This document shows, piece after piece, positions 14,101 to 24,970 of a stretch of 64,000 nucleotides of DNA. The stretch covers positions 3,596,001 to 3,660,000 of the forward strand of contig JARUPY010000607.1 of the NCBI GenBank assembly GCA_029817715.1, written 5' to 3'. How positions within the stretch are numbered: position 1 is the first letter of the stretch; each line of letters starts with the position of its first letter. The notes beneath the pieces are model-generated. The model was given only the letters and a program-made list of their open reading frames with translations. It did no database searches and was not told where the DNA came from. The stretch comes from Melastoma dodecandrum. Taxonomy: Eukaryota; Streptophyta; Magnoliopsida; Myrtales; Melastomataceae. The position numbers and the translations under genes were made by a program.

Positions 14101-16479
14101 ATCCCCGCGAGGTAAAAGAGATCCTCCAATTGACAGAGGGGATCCAACATTCTGCATCGCATCCCCCACAGCATTCGAAAGGCCATCCTTGCTTAGACTC
14201 ATATTATGATTATTTACGATCATTCTGAGCCTCCGACTCTCTTCACTAGCAGATGGTGATATCAAATTTTGCTGTGCAAGGAGGAGCTGTTGCTGGTGTT
14301 GTGGTGTCAACATCTGCAGTTGGTGAAATGGCTGGTTGCCCTGTAAAAAGGGCTTCTGCAGCTGAAAAATCACAGATCACATATTGTCATAAGTAAATAG
14401 AAAATGGAAGAGAGACTAGCAAGACACACCAAAAAATGATGAACAGTTGTAACTTACAGTGATGGGCCATCCTTTCAATGGTAAGTTGCTCCCAATCTGA
14501 TTGGATCCTGCAACATGAATGGCTTTATCAACCAATATACTGTTAATTTCACAGAAACCCAAACAAAGCAACATTGATGACAGAACAAAAGAACTAATCT
14601 TCCGTAATGGAATGTTTGGCAAGATAATAGGGGTCAGAAAATGTACCAGGAACTCCGACCAAAGAGCCTTCTTGACCAGTAGCTCTTGGATTTTGCATGG
14701 GATTGATCTCTGTCTTTATGTCCTGAAATAAAAGGAAGATAATTATCAGTTCTGTATATTAAGGATGTGTTACCTGAAATGCAGGAAATCAGTTTGCATA
14801 CCGGCGAAGATCCTGCCATCTGCGAATTCCTATTTTGAACTTGGGAAGGCAATCCACCAGTCATGCCTTGCAACAATTGCCTGCAATCAGTAACTCATGA
14901 ATCATTAGCCGACACCGTGTTCCGATAATCCAAACTGTACGGCCAACGAGAAGCAACTTCAGATGGGTTATAGGTATCATCAAGTTCATATCTTATGGTA
15001 CAGGTTCTCATATTGTGTAAGACAGAGAAGTAACTTCTTTTCCAACACAACACATCTTTACCCAGATGACTGCCCAGTAGTTGCTTGCATCTGCTTCAGT
15101 GATGCCTGGTTGGCTGCTTCTGGAAGTTGACCCGCATTCTCACCAAATCTCTGCTGAAAATTAAGCCTTAGTCCATTCAATCTAACAAGATGGTGAGAAT
15201 CAGAGATCATGGGAAATTAATCACCTTCAAAGCAGCGTCATCCACACTGTCCCTCTGAACAGGCAACTTTAATTTCTCCTCGAACACTTTCGTAGCGGCG
15301 GAATTTGCTGTTCCACCCTTTTGACGAACATTAGGTTCGTTACTCCCCATGCCATTAGTGGTAACATTCAGCAAATGAGAACTGTCCCTTTGCTGCTGTT
15401 GCTGCAGCTGCGGCTGCGCCTGCTGTTGCTGCAGCTGAGCACTCCTCTGAAACAAAAGCTGCTGCATATGTAGTTGCTGCTGTTGATTCTGAGGTAGCTG
15501 CTGTTGGGATTGTGGCAGCAGCTGTGGAGGCTGCTGGATCTCCCCCCTAGCTTTAGCAAACTGAGCCTGCAATTATAAGAATCCATCAAACTCGGAGGAA
15601 AGGATTTTTATGTTTCTCATTCTGGTAGAACGAGGTAAATTCATAATCACAGTACGACACTAAAAAGTATGACGATATTTGCAGGAATCGTACTGCCACC
15701 TCAATAAATCATGCAGAAAATAAGAACCGGATAACTGAAGAAGTCTAAGCACTAGCCTGACCATATAAAGGGGGAAACTAACCTCAATATATGATGCAGC
15801 CACGTCGGAATGCTTCTCATTCGTCCTGGCGATAAATATATCCCAAAAGACAGACCACCACTCGAAGAGAAACCCACCCGGCGCATCTATGGCTGTATCA
15901 CCCGGGTTTGATCAAACAGGGAGAAAGAACGACGAGTGTCGGAGATGTGGAAAACCAACCGACAACTCTAGCTCTTAAAAAGCCCCAAAATTCTCATCTT
16001 ACCGACTGGATCGGACGACACTTTGCCCTCGGCTTGAAAGGCTTGAGCAGTATTCTTCAGATCCCTCTTCACGAAGTAATCGTGGATGTAAACGTCTAAC
16101 CTGTCAAGATTATCAGCCCCAAAAGGGAGCAACGAGCCTTAGGACCAGGAAGGGCTTCGCAACATCCTAGTCGTTAACCAGACAATGCTCAGACAGCTAA
16201 AACCTCGAGTCCGAAGGCAGGATCCCCATAAAGGAGAGACCAGGGTTAAGTTCGAACACGATTGTAATTGCATGACTACACCCCTAGGGAGGAGAAAATC
16301 CACGCGATTATACACACAAATTCCAGACAAAACAAAGAACAAAAGACATCCAGTAAAATACAAACGAGCACTAGAATCACTCCCATCGCGAACCGAACGA
16401 ACAGAAACCCAGAAAATCAAAACTGTAAGGGGATAACAAAAACCCACATTTTATCGGCTTCCCAGTTGCTCTGAGACAT
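11152..16479 (-). CDS. LUH: LEUNIG_HOMOLOG, LisH/WD40 Groucho-type co-repressor
   Basis: Nuclear co-repressor of 871 residues (2616 nt). The 18 exons, from 5' to 3', are 16448-16479, 16003-16100, 15783-15892, 15225-15566, 15062-15153, 14802-14880, 14647-14722, 14458-14507, 14083-14361, 13802-13999, 13071-13319, 12872-12989, 12507-12616, 12263-12412, 11965-12120, 11736-11852, 11454-11660 and 11152-11304. The LUFS/LisH region begins '[10 protein letters not shown]' and includes '[17 protein letters not shown]'. A Gln-rich middle follows, then seven WD repeats to '[13 protein letters not shown]'. LUH-type signatures separate it from LEUNIG: '[12 protein letters not shown]', 'DRFVEDGAL' and '[12 protein letters not shown]'. 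Family knowledge: LUH acts with SEUSS-type adaptors in floral, mucilage and stress pathways. The 3' edge of exon 11 could shift by one codon (two GT donors). Confidence 0.95.
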
Positions 16480-17748
16480 CTCGGAACCCAAAAGCAAAAA
16501 AAAAAAAAAAGAACAGAAAAAAGAGTTGGGGAGGGGATATTTCAGCTGAGCAGCCCCAAAACTCCTCCTCCTCTTCCTTCCGGCATGAAAGAATCAAACC
16601 CAAGAACGGAAAGTTGGGAACTTGACCGGGGGGTTTTGCGAGGAAACACAGCCCATTTTTTCTGTTTTGGGGATTTGGAGGGGTGTGTGATTCAATTCCC
16701 CCCACCCCTCCTCCGATTCTCTTACAACAACTGAATATTATTTTTAATCAAAGAGAAAAAGGAAAAGGAAGGCTTCAGATTTCGAAACAAGTACACAAAC
16801 CCAAACCCAACCATCTCTCACTTCACTTCCATCTCTTAGACCCAAACCCAACCTCAGCTCTTCATTAACCAGAAATGAATAATTTCCCCCTGCTTTTTTT
16901 AACAACACAAGAATTGGAAACTGATCCACGAAATTCCAAGTCGTCTCCTTACCATGTCGTACCATGTCGGGTTTTAGTCAAGTTAACCCCGTAACAACAA
17001 TAAACCCATGATGCATAATAATGTTATATCCGTCCGGTCATCAAATTCACAGTGTAACGAACGATTTGTAGCGATAACCATTTGGGCCTAGGCCCATGTT
17101 TGGAGTGGACCATAAAATAATTGGGCCGTGATAAATTCCGGAAATGGGTCGACAAGGAGTTTCCTTTTTTAGGCTCGCGTCATATGATTGGCCTTCCATT
17201 TAATTTTAACCCGGGGGGGGATTTCTTTTTAGATGCTGTAATGGATTTTGCTTATATATATGAACAAACCCGAGAAAGAAACCTGCACACGAATGAAAGA
17301 GAAGATCAGACCAGAGAGCAGCAAGAGAAGAAAAAGAAGTAATTTGCAATCTAGAATTTATGTACTTCTTTTGAAATGACCCACTAACCAAAACCACACC
17401 TCTGTCCCCTAAATCCCAATAACTCAACAGTAAAATATTTTTAAGTAGATTGGATGTTGCCTTGTATTTTTCCTTGGCTTTTGTCAGCAGCGCTCTGTTC
17501 TGCTCTGAGAACTCGATTTCTTGGAGTATTTCTTCTCTGTTCACCCAACCTTTGCCTTTGCATTTCTTCCCACTTCTCTTTTGCCGACTGATATTCCCTT
17601 CGCTTCTCTTTATAAGCTTTGTAATTCCTTCTCCCACCACCAGAAACTCATCATTTTGTTTTTCTTTTTGTTTTTTGGCAGAGCAAGAATCGACCTCTCT
17701 TGGGGGGGGGGGGAGTTGTTTCTTGATTTCTTCGGGTTTTTTCGAGGA
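16480..17748. promoter_or_regulatory. Bidirectional intergenic region between LUH and the YUC gene
   Basis: The two genes are head-to-head, with 1.27 kb between their start codons. The palindrome TGGGCCTAGGCCCA (17083-17096) contains two inverted site II (TGGGCC) boxes, and another TGGGCC occurs near 17123. Site II boxes are bound by TCP factors in many plant promoters. The YUC side has pyrimidine-rich leader sequence (17530-17650) and a G run (about 17702-17713). No separate gene was found. Confidence 0.55.
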
Positions 17749-19486
17749 ATGGGCCAACGGCACGAGGAAGAGGGGCGGGTGGACTTCCCAGGTCCAATCG
17801 TGATCGGCGCAGGACCCTCCGGGCTCGCCGTGGCCGCTTGCCTTTCCCAGCGTGGGGTCCCTTCCCTAGTCCTGGAGCGTAGCGACTGTATCGCTTCCCT
17901 TTGGCAACACAAGACCTACGATCGGCTTAGACTACACCTGCCGAAGAACTTCTGCGAGCTACCCCTCCTGGGGTTCCCCCGAGACTTCCCGAGGTACCCG
18001 ACCAAACGGCAGTTCGTCCAGTACATGGAGTCCTATGCGTCACGGTTTTCGATCGAGCCCAAGTTCAATGAGGAAGTCCTGACTGCCGAGTTCGACCAGA
18101 TGTGCGGGGTGTGGAGAGTACGGACGAAGGGATGCGTGTATGCTTCGCGGTGGTTGGTCGTGGCAACGGGAGAGAACGCCGAGCCCGCCTTGCCGGGTAT
18201 CCCGGGGCTGGAAAAGTTTAGAGGGTCGGTTGTCCACACCAGCGGGTATAAGTCCGGGTCTGGGTTTCGAAACAAGAAAGTTCTCGTGGTCGGTTGCGGG
18301 AACTCCGGGATGGAAGTCAGCCTCGACCTCTGCCGGCACAATGCCATGCCTCACATGGTCGTCCGGGACACCGTGAGTCCCATCTCGTCGTCCGACCCAA
18401 CACCAATCATTCGTCCACCATGTCCACTTCGGGATTATCTTTCTTGACCATCCTTTACGCGGTGCAATTACAGGTTCACGTCCTCCCGAGGGAGATGTTC
18501 TTCGGCCTATCGACCTTCGGGGTAGCGACAGTGCTACTGAAGTGGCTCCCGCCGAAATGGGTAGACAGGCTGCTGCTCATCGTGGCCGACTTCAAATTCG
18601 GGGACACTGGCCGCCTAGGCCTCAGGAGACCGAAAACGGGGCCGATTGAGCTCAAGAACGTGACAGGAAGGACCCCGGTGCTCGACGTAGGTGCACTCTC
18701 GCAGATAAAATCCGGCGGCATCAAGGTGACCGTGGGAGTGAAGGAAGTGACGAGGGCGGGGGCGAGGTTCGTGGACGGGCGGGAGCTGGAATTCGACTCG
18801 ATTATACTGGCGACGGGATACAAGAGCAACGTCACGGCCTGGCTCAAGGTAAGCCAACAAGCTGCGCCCATGAATTGCATTATGGAGTGAGACGTGTCGA
18901 GAATGTCACCGTATCTCGGGAGGGGGTGATGTAAACGTGACGTAAGGAATGGTCAGAGTTTCATTTTGGTTGGTAGCCTTAACGTGTTATTAGGAATCAT
19001 CATCATCATCATCCATCACTTTCTTTATACGTTGGACTCATTCGTGCAGTTTTTTTTATTTTTTTCTTGTTATTTGTTCTTCCCTTTGTAAATTCTTTTG
19101 TGTATTTCCCATCGATGATGAGTTGCTGTCGGTGTTGTGACATGATAACATACGAAGAGGGGGGGGGGGGGGGGGTTGTCCTAAAGATATACATTACCCC
19201 TCCCTACGCAACAAACTGTTGGTTCGAATAGTAAGGAGGACACGTCTTTTTCTCAGTTTGCATGCTGTTGCATGACGGACCGTGGTTAAAACACTACTTG
19301 CAGGGTGAATTCGAGGAGCTGTTCACCGGGGAGGGCATGGGAAGGGGCTGGAAGGGCACCGACGGGCTGTACGCCGCCGGGCTCACGCGGAAGGGCCTGC
19401 TGGGCATTGGCCAGGACGCCGTGAGGATCGCCGCGGACGTCGCCAGCCAGTGGGAGAAGGACGCGGCATTCGTGGCTGGACGCTAA
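17749..19486 (+). CDS. YUC4: YUCCA flavin monooxygenase, auxin biosynthesis (YUC1/YUC4 type)
   Basis: Converts indole-3-pyruvate to indole-3-acetic acid, using FAD and NADPH. The three exons are 17749-18372, 18474-18848 and 19304-19486, giving 393 residues, all phase 0. The FAD site GAGPSG is at residues 20-25, the '[11 protein letters not shown]' block follows, '[10 protein letters not shown]' is the first ATG-type motif, the NADPH site GCGNSG is at 182-187, and 'ILATGYKSN' is near the end of exon 2. The start is the ATG giving 'MGQRHEEEG', just ahead of the conserved '[11 protein letters not shown]'. The middle of the protein resembles the YUC1/YUC4 clade; which of the two is uncertain. Oddity: exon 3 runs '[18 protein letters not shown]', shorter than the usual stretch before GWKG. 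Divergent from LUH. Confidence 0.92.
19159..19175. repeat. Poly-G tract in YUC intron 2
   Basis: A run of about 17 G lies between 'tacgaaga' and 'ttgtcc', inside the second intron. Confidence 0.85.
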
Positions 19487-20190
19487 TCTAATGCGATCGT
19501 TTTCGAGCTGTAATAAATACTCTTCGTCTTCTTCTTTTTTTCTCTCTCGGTGCTAAAGTTTTTGCATCGCGGTGTCGGAGAAATGGTAAGCGGTTTTCGT
19601 AGAAAGGGGTAACCACGGACATGACACGACCGTGCGTGTATGTTTTTGTAGAGAGAGTCGTACCCTAACGTACTTACGTACGTCCACAAGTGCACGCACA
19701 CGACACAGGAAATGCACATAATAATAACAATGGTACGTAACGGGAGATAAATACATGATACGATAGATGTGTGTGTAGTAAAGTATATAGAGATGGGGTG
19801 GGGGTGGGAGAGATAACAATGAAATAAAAACTGACACGCCATTCCGTTTCATCGGACACACAATTCCCCTCCGGTGAAAACTGTACATGAAAATACGTCA
19901 CCCTCACGACAACTCCATGAATTATGTGTGCTGTTGTTTTTCCTCTCTAACAACAGCTTGACTTATTTTTAAATCTCTTTTTTTTTTATATATCGAACCT
20001 AATGGAACAAATCTCGAGGAGCCTCAGCCTCTCATCTCAGCTGGTTTTGTTTTTGTTTATTATATGTATTTATTTATTCATCATTTGATTTTAAAATGAT
20101 ATCCTCGTTAAACTAACTGTTAACTGCTGTCTGCAAGCCATTCCCACCCGGATGATGTCACGTGAGGTAAGAGCTGCCATCACCACCTGG

Positions 20191-20211
20191 TGTGTGTGTG
20201 TGTGTGTGTGT
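20191..20211. repeat. (TG)n microsatellite
   Basis: About ten perfect TG units. Confidence 0.95.
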
Positions 20212-20379
20212 CAGTCACGTGGCATTTACATCGGTTGCGTCTGCGTCTGCCCTTCTCCCCCACCCTACATACATATTAAGTTTGGAAATGGATTGGATTT
20301 TATTCTTTTCTTACTACACCACCCCTCGTCGTCATCGGATTCAGACAGTCAACCCGTCGGACAACTGGGAGTTCCCTCC

Positions 20380-20406
20380 GACTGACTGACTGACTGACTG
20401 ACTGAC
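20380..20406. repeat. (GACT)n microsatellite
   Basis: Six consecutive copies of the tetranucleotide. Confidence 0.95.
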
Positions 20407-22180
20407 ACCCACTCGACGACGTTAATTGCTGTGTGGTGTGAGGCGTGACTCTTTATTAAGACACCTGTTGATGTGGTAATAACTCTGCATGAAACGAGAA
20501 GAGACTGGGGGACAGAGGGGGGGTTGCTTGTCCTAGAAGAAATTTCCATTCCTTGATAGATGTTCCGAGCAGCAGCAACAGCAGTAAGATCTCGAGTTCT
20601 GCTATTGAATGCATCATCGTCCACTGCTTTTACCCAATCCCCACCAACAGCGAGGTCTAACGTACAAGGATTGGCTTTTGCCGCCGGCACCTCCCCCGTC
20701 CAAGGTGTCTAATTTTGCCTTGAGCCGGGGAGGGTGGGGACTTCCAAAGGGACTTGGTCGATCCAAGGGCCAAAGAAAAAACCGATGAAGTCGGAACGTA
20801 CAGCAAAGAATCGTAGCTGACGAATGGAAAAAGTACAACGCCAAAGCGGTGACGTACCAAAAACGGAACGAAACCCAAAACTGTTTCCGAGTAAAAGGAA
20901 GGGAGTTTCGTGTGGATTTTGCATTTGTGGTACGTACAACTTGTACTTTCATTCGCTTTCTTTCTTTGTTTATTTGGATCAAGTACAAGTCTCGACCCAG
21001 AAACCGGCTAGTTTAGTTTTAGTTATTCGTGCTGTTTCTTTCTAACTCGGGTTTTGGGAGAGGGGGGAGGGGGGAGATATTTTTTATAACTCAAATCATT
21101 TTGTCATTATTGGGTCGTCGTCGTCGTCATTAACCACTCACGATGGTCTTAAATGAATTTTATTTACGTCGGTGGATTAGGAAATAGAAATCACGCCTTT
21201 TTTTTCACATGGAGAAACACCCGGGCTTTCCGCCTACTACTGGTTTTGTGACCGCGGTGGAGGAGGATGGCGCGCCTGGACCGGGGTTCTCGACGGACTC
21301 CCACCTCCTATGGAAGGACGGCCTCGGGAGGTTCTCTGGCACCACCACCTGGAACGAGTTTGACCTCCAGGGCGGGCATCCCTGGATGCTGTCGCTCCAT
21401 CTCTGTCCCCTCCCCTTACGTGATCCCTCCCCTGGCTTCACAAGAGCAACCGCGGTCGCCTTGTCTGGCACGGAGTCCCTGGCCCCCCTGGTCGGGAATG
21501 TTGGGTCACGGCCGCCCCCAAGCCCAAGGACGACTATTGTCACGGCCCCGGCCACACACAGTTTCCTCCTGACTTGGGACGGCCCGTCTGATGTCTCCCT
21601 GTTATCCCCACGGTCAAAACGAAAATTAGACTAATAAATGGTCTTTTGGACAGCAACGGACGAGAAAGAAAAAACAGACGGCGGACAGCACGGGGAGGGG
21701 AGGCTCACGGGGCGAGGAGTTGAGGTCGAGCTGGAGAAGGGGTTGGAGATGGAGGAGGAGAGAGTTTGAGGAAGGTGGAACAAGCAGCCATCCCTGTTCT
21801 GGTTTGAGTACAAGCCCCCGTTGTTATATATAGAGGTGATTAAAATAAGGGAAGGGGGGATGGAACAATGAACGATTGGTAGGAGAGGGCATTCCAAGCA
21901 CGGCTCCACCCCCCAACTTCTTTTCCAAACTTCCTGTGGAAAGCAACTTCTTCCTCGTGGAAATTCCACGTTTATTCCATTTCAGACAGCAATCACGGCG
22001 GTTGTTTTGGTTGGTAAAGCTTGTACGTCTGCTGTATCCCCCTCTCCCTGTCTTTTGTATAATGGAGACAATATACCAAGTTTCGTGCCCAAACCAAACT
22101 TCGTTCACCCACCCGGCTGCGCTTTGTCTGGATCCCTTCCTTTGATCTTCATTCCCCGGTCTCCCAACGAAGGCCATGTT

Positions 22181-22218
22181 CTTCAAGTGCTCGAGAAGTG
22201 GTTTTCGAGCACTTGAAG
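22181..22218. repeat. Perfect 14 bp inverted repeat with a 10-base loop
   Basis: Arms 'cttcaagtgctcga' (22181-22194) and its complement (22205-22218). More CTCGAG boxes follow downstream to about 22320. This could be a hairpin or part of an LTR-like regulatory repeat. Confidence 0.8.
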
Positions 22219-22299
22219 CCGTTCATGCTCGAGAAGCAAACCACCCGGTGCAGCTCGAGATGCAGAAGATTTCCACCACTCGAGAGCACGACTAAGTCA

Positions 22300-22940
22300 C
22301 AACTAAGGAATGCTCTCGAGAACAGGACTAAACCACAATCAAGGAAAGAGACACGTGACAAGCCCAGAGGGGCCAACGAAGATACGACGTGCATGCCACC
22401 TACAAAATAGGAGGCAGATCGTGCACACAATCTGAGAGAATCCCGAGTTTGCTGATTAATCGTAGCCAAAAGTACTAGGGTATAAAGGATCGTAACAGAC
22501 AACAAACAACACCCGAACACAAACAAAGAGACAATAAGTCTTTTATTTTTTTTTCCTTTTCCTTTTACCGGCGTCCTGAACTCTAACCTCAGCGTCGTGC
22601 ATTAAATTCCGCCACCGTCACAAATAAGGAATGCTCTCGAGAACACAACTAAACCACGATCAAGGAAAGAGACACGTGGCAGGCACAGAGGGGCCAACGA
22701 AGATACGACGTGCATGTCGCCTACAAAATAGGAGGCAGATCGTGCACACGATCTGAGAGAATCCTGAGTTTGCTGATTAATCGCAGCCAAAAGATACCGG
22801 GGTATAAAGGATCACAACAGACAACTCACAACATACGAACACAAACAAAGAGACTCTAAGTCTTTTTATTTTTTTCCTTTTCCTTTTACCGGCGTCCTGA
22901 ACTCCAACCTCAACGTCGTGCATTAAATTCCGACGTTGTT
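22300..22940. repeat. Tandem duplication, two units of about 321 bp
   Basis: The segment from about 22300 repeats from about 22621 with a period of 321. Shared landmarks are 'ggaatgctctcgagaaca', 'ggggccaacgaagatacg', 'gggtataaagga' and 'ccggcgtcctgaactc'. The copies differ at scattered bases. Each has a TATA-like box and a T-rich tract, so an LTR or promoter-like origin is possible. No protein is encoded. Confidence 0.85.
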
Positions 22941-23352
22941 GACACACCTCCGTTCATCCTCGGTGTCGTACATTAAATTCTGCCACCGTTGACCCCACCA
23001 CTTCGACTTCGCCCATCGAATTCATCGCATTAAATTCCGACGTCAAAAGCTCCACCCTCGATGCCGTCACGTTAAATTTCGGTGCCGTTGATGACCTTCG
23101 CCGCTCCACAAGGGTGAATTCCAGTAGAGGAGTTCACCTCGACAGCTACTCTTCCACCTCCGACCGTCGTGAAGCGTCACCAGACCTTTTCTAATGTTTC
23201 CCGTTCAAGTCATGTCTGTAAGTGTAACGCTGTAAGCTCGGTATCGTCGCATTAAATTCCGATATTGTGTTTATTTGTTATACTTGTATTCATTTATTTT
23301 ACAGTGTTCAACACCAAATGCTGTACATTCAGTACCGTCGTATTAAATTTCG
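22596..23352. repeat. Array of a dispersed ATTAAATTCCG motif
   Basis: The core 'attaaattccg' or a one- to two-base variant, usually preceded by 'cgtcg' or 'cgtgc', occurs near 22600, 22921, 22970, 23031, 23070, 23250 and 23340. Spacing is irregular apart from the 321 bp step of the tandem unit. Function unknown. Confidence 0.65.
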
Positions 23353-23549
23353 GTATTGGGCTTACTCTCACTTTACGGCGACCACATCATTCACTGTAAA
23401 ATTCAATATTGCGGGGAACAAATTTTTCGCGCCAACAGTGCTGAAGTTTGTTACATACATACAAGGTTCTTCTTAGCCGCTTCTTTTTTCCATGTCCGGG
23501 TGATCTCCAACACGTTATTCTTCCACATATGCTACGACAGTCTGGTTAA

Positions 23550-23558
23550 AATTTTGAT
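23550..23558. repeat. 9 bp target-site duplication, left copy
   Basis: 'aattttgat' directly before the MULE terminus; an identical copy is at 32699-32707. Nine bases is the standard Mutator duplication length. Confidence 0.93.
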
Positions 23559-24308
23559 GGAAGCGGCTAACGGTAGGTGCACGTAACCGTTACGTAGTTT
23601 ACTAAAATCGACTTTTTTTTAGTAATCTTTACTAAAAATCGACGTTTTTTAGTAAAATCGTTAGTAAACTGCTGTAAAAATTTGTAAACCGTTACTAATT
23701 TTTTACCGTTTGAAAATCCGAAAAGTTACTAAAACTACGTTTAGTAAATCGGACGTGAAATTTACTAAAAAGTTTAGTAACCGGTTCTAAAAATATCGGT
23801 GATTTTTGGTTTTTTTTTAGGAAACCTTTACTAAAGTTTCACTGTTCAAGTTTAGTAATCGGTTACTAAACTTTTTAGTAAATTTCACCTCCGATTTACT
23901 AAACGTAGTTTAGTAATTTTTCGGATTTTCAAACAGTAAAAAATTAGTAACGGGTTCCCAATTTTTTTAGTAAAATTTTCATTTTTAGTAATTTTCTCGA
24001 TTCGCCGTCGAAAGATTTTAGTAATGCTTTACTAATTTTATAAGCGAAATTAGTAAATTACTGTGTAACGTTGTAACTTCGTTAGTAAATTACTAAAGTC
24101 GTCATTTTTTTTCGTAATCGTTTACTATTTTTTTAGAGAAGTTGCTGAATATTTAGTAATTGATTACTAAACTTTTAGTAATTTACTAAACAGAACAGTG
24201 CAGAATAGTACATTCGAACCTAACTCAACTCCGGACTTATTTTAAGTGTGAAATTACCGTTTTACCCCTGCGGTAAAATTACTAAATCGTTTCCCAATTT
24301 CCAGTTGT
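23559..24308 (+). repeat. MULE left terminal inverted repeat
   Basis: About 750 bases pair with 31964-32698 in inverse orientation. The inner edge is 'ccagttgt' (24301-24308), matched by 'acaactgg' at 31964-31971. Rich in TTTACTAAA / TTTAGTAA words. Confidence 0.92.
23689..23953. repeat. Palindrome inside the left TIR
   Basis: Arms of about 97 bases (23689-23786 and 23857-23953) are near-perfect inverted copies around a loop of about 70 bases. The same structure recurs in the other TIR. Confidence 0.85.
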
Positions 24309-24970
24309 CTCCCCCTCGTGGTTTCTCTTCGTCGTTTTAGTAAATGAGTTTACCCCTGCTCGCCGTCCCTTGTCTTCTGCCTTCGTCCACCTTACTCCCT
24401 CATGGTTCCGACGAAATCGTACTTGTTGAACCGTATTCATCCCTTCTTCCCATCCGAACCTCTCCTCTGATCGGCGACTCCAACCCCTTCCTTATTCGCA
24501 TAATGAGGTGAGCTCCGATCCCCGTTTACTCCACTAGCTTCGATGTCCCGTGCGCGAACTCGTCCTCACTGATCCATCGAGCGTGCAGTAGTTGCGATCC
24601 CGTGTTCATTCATTATTTTCCATTGAATGTCCGATAACCCGTCCTTCCGGAACCACAGTGAATGCCGGACTGGACAGATGACAAAGTAGAAGGCAGTCTT
24701 CTCTGGTGGAAGAAAGTCTCGCAAACCAGGTATATTCTGATCAAGCAGAATCGGTAGTCCATTAGTTTCTGTGGTAGCAGAAGTCTTTGCCCATTACGAT
24801 CTCGGCATTACGGGATACCATCTCTGTCATATGTTCTTCGAACAAATGGATATTGTCTTCAACCAACAGCACCCACGATTTGGTGAGGTTCCGTGTTCTC
24901 GCTTTTTTCATCTATTTGCCTCCTATTCTGCAACGAAATCTATCAATCGTGACGTTATATGTGATTGTAG

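Larger units (their letters stand above)
19487..22160. other. Non-coding stretch after the YUC gene
   Basis: No gene can be supported. It holds the YUC 3' UTR, simple repeats (listed separately) and a GC-rich island at about 21210-21610. That island has open frames on both strands but no recognisable domain, and I do not call it a gene. Confidence 0.5.

Noticed and set aside
22300..22940. CRISPR-like repeat array
   Set aside because: Only two long units without short repeat-spacer structure, and the genome is plant nuclear.
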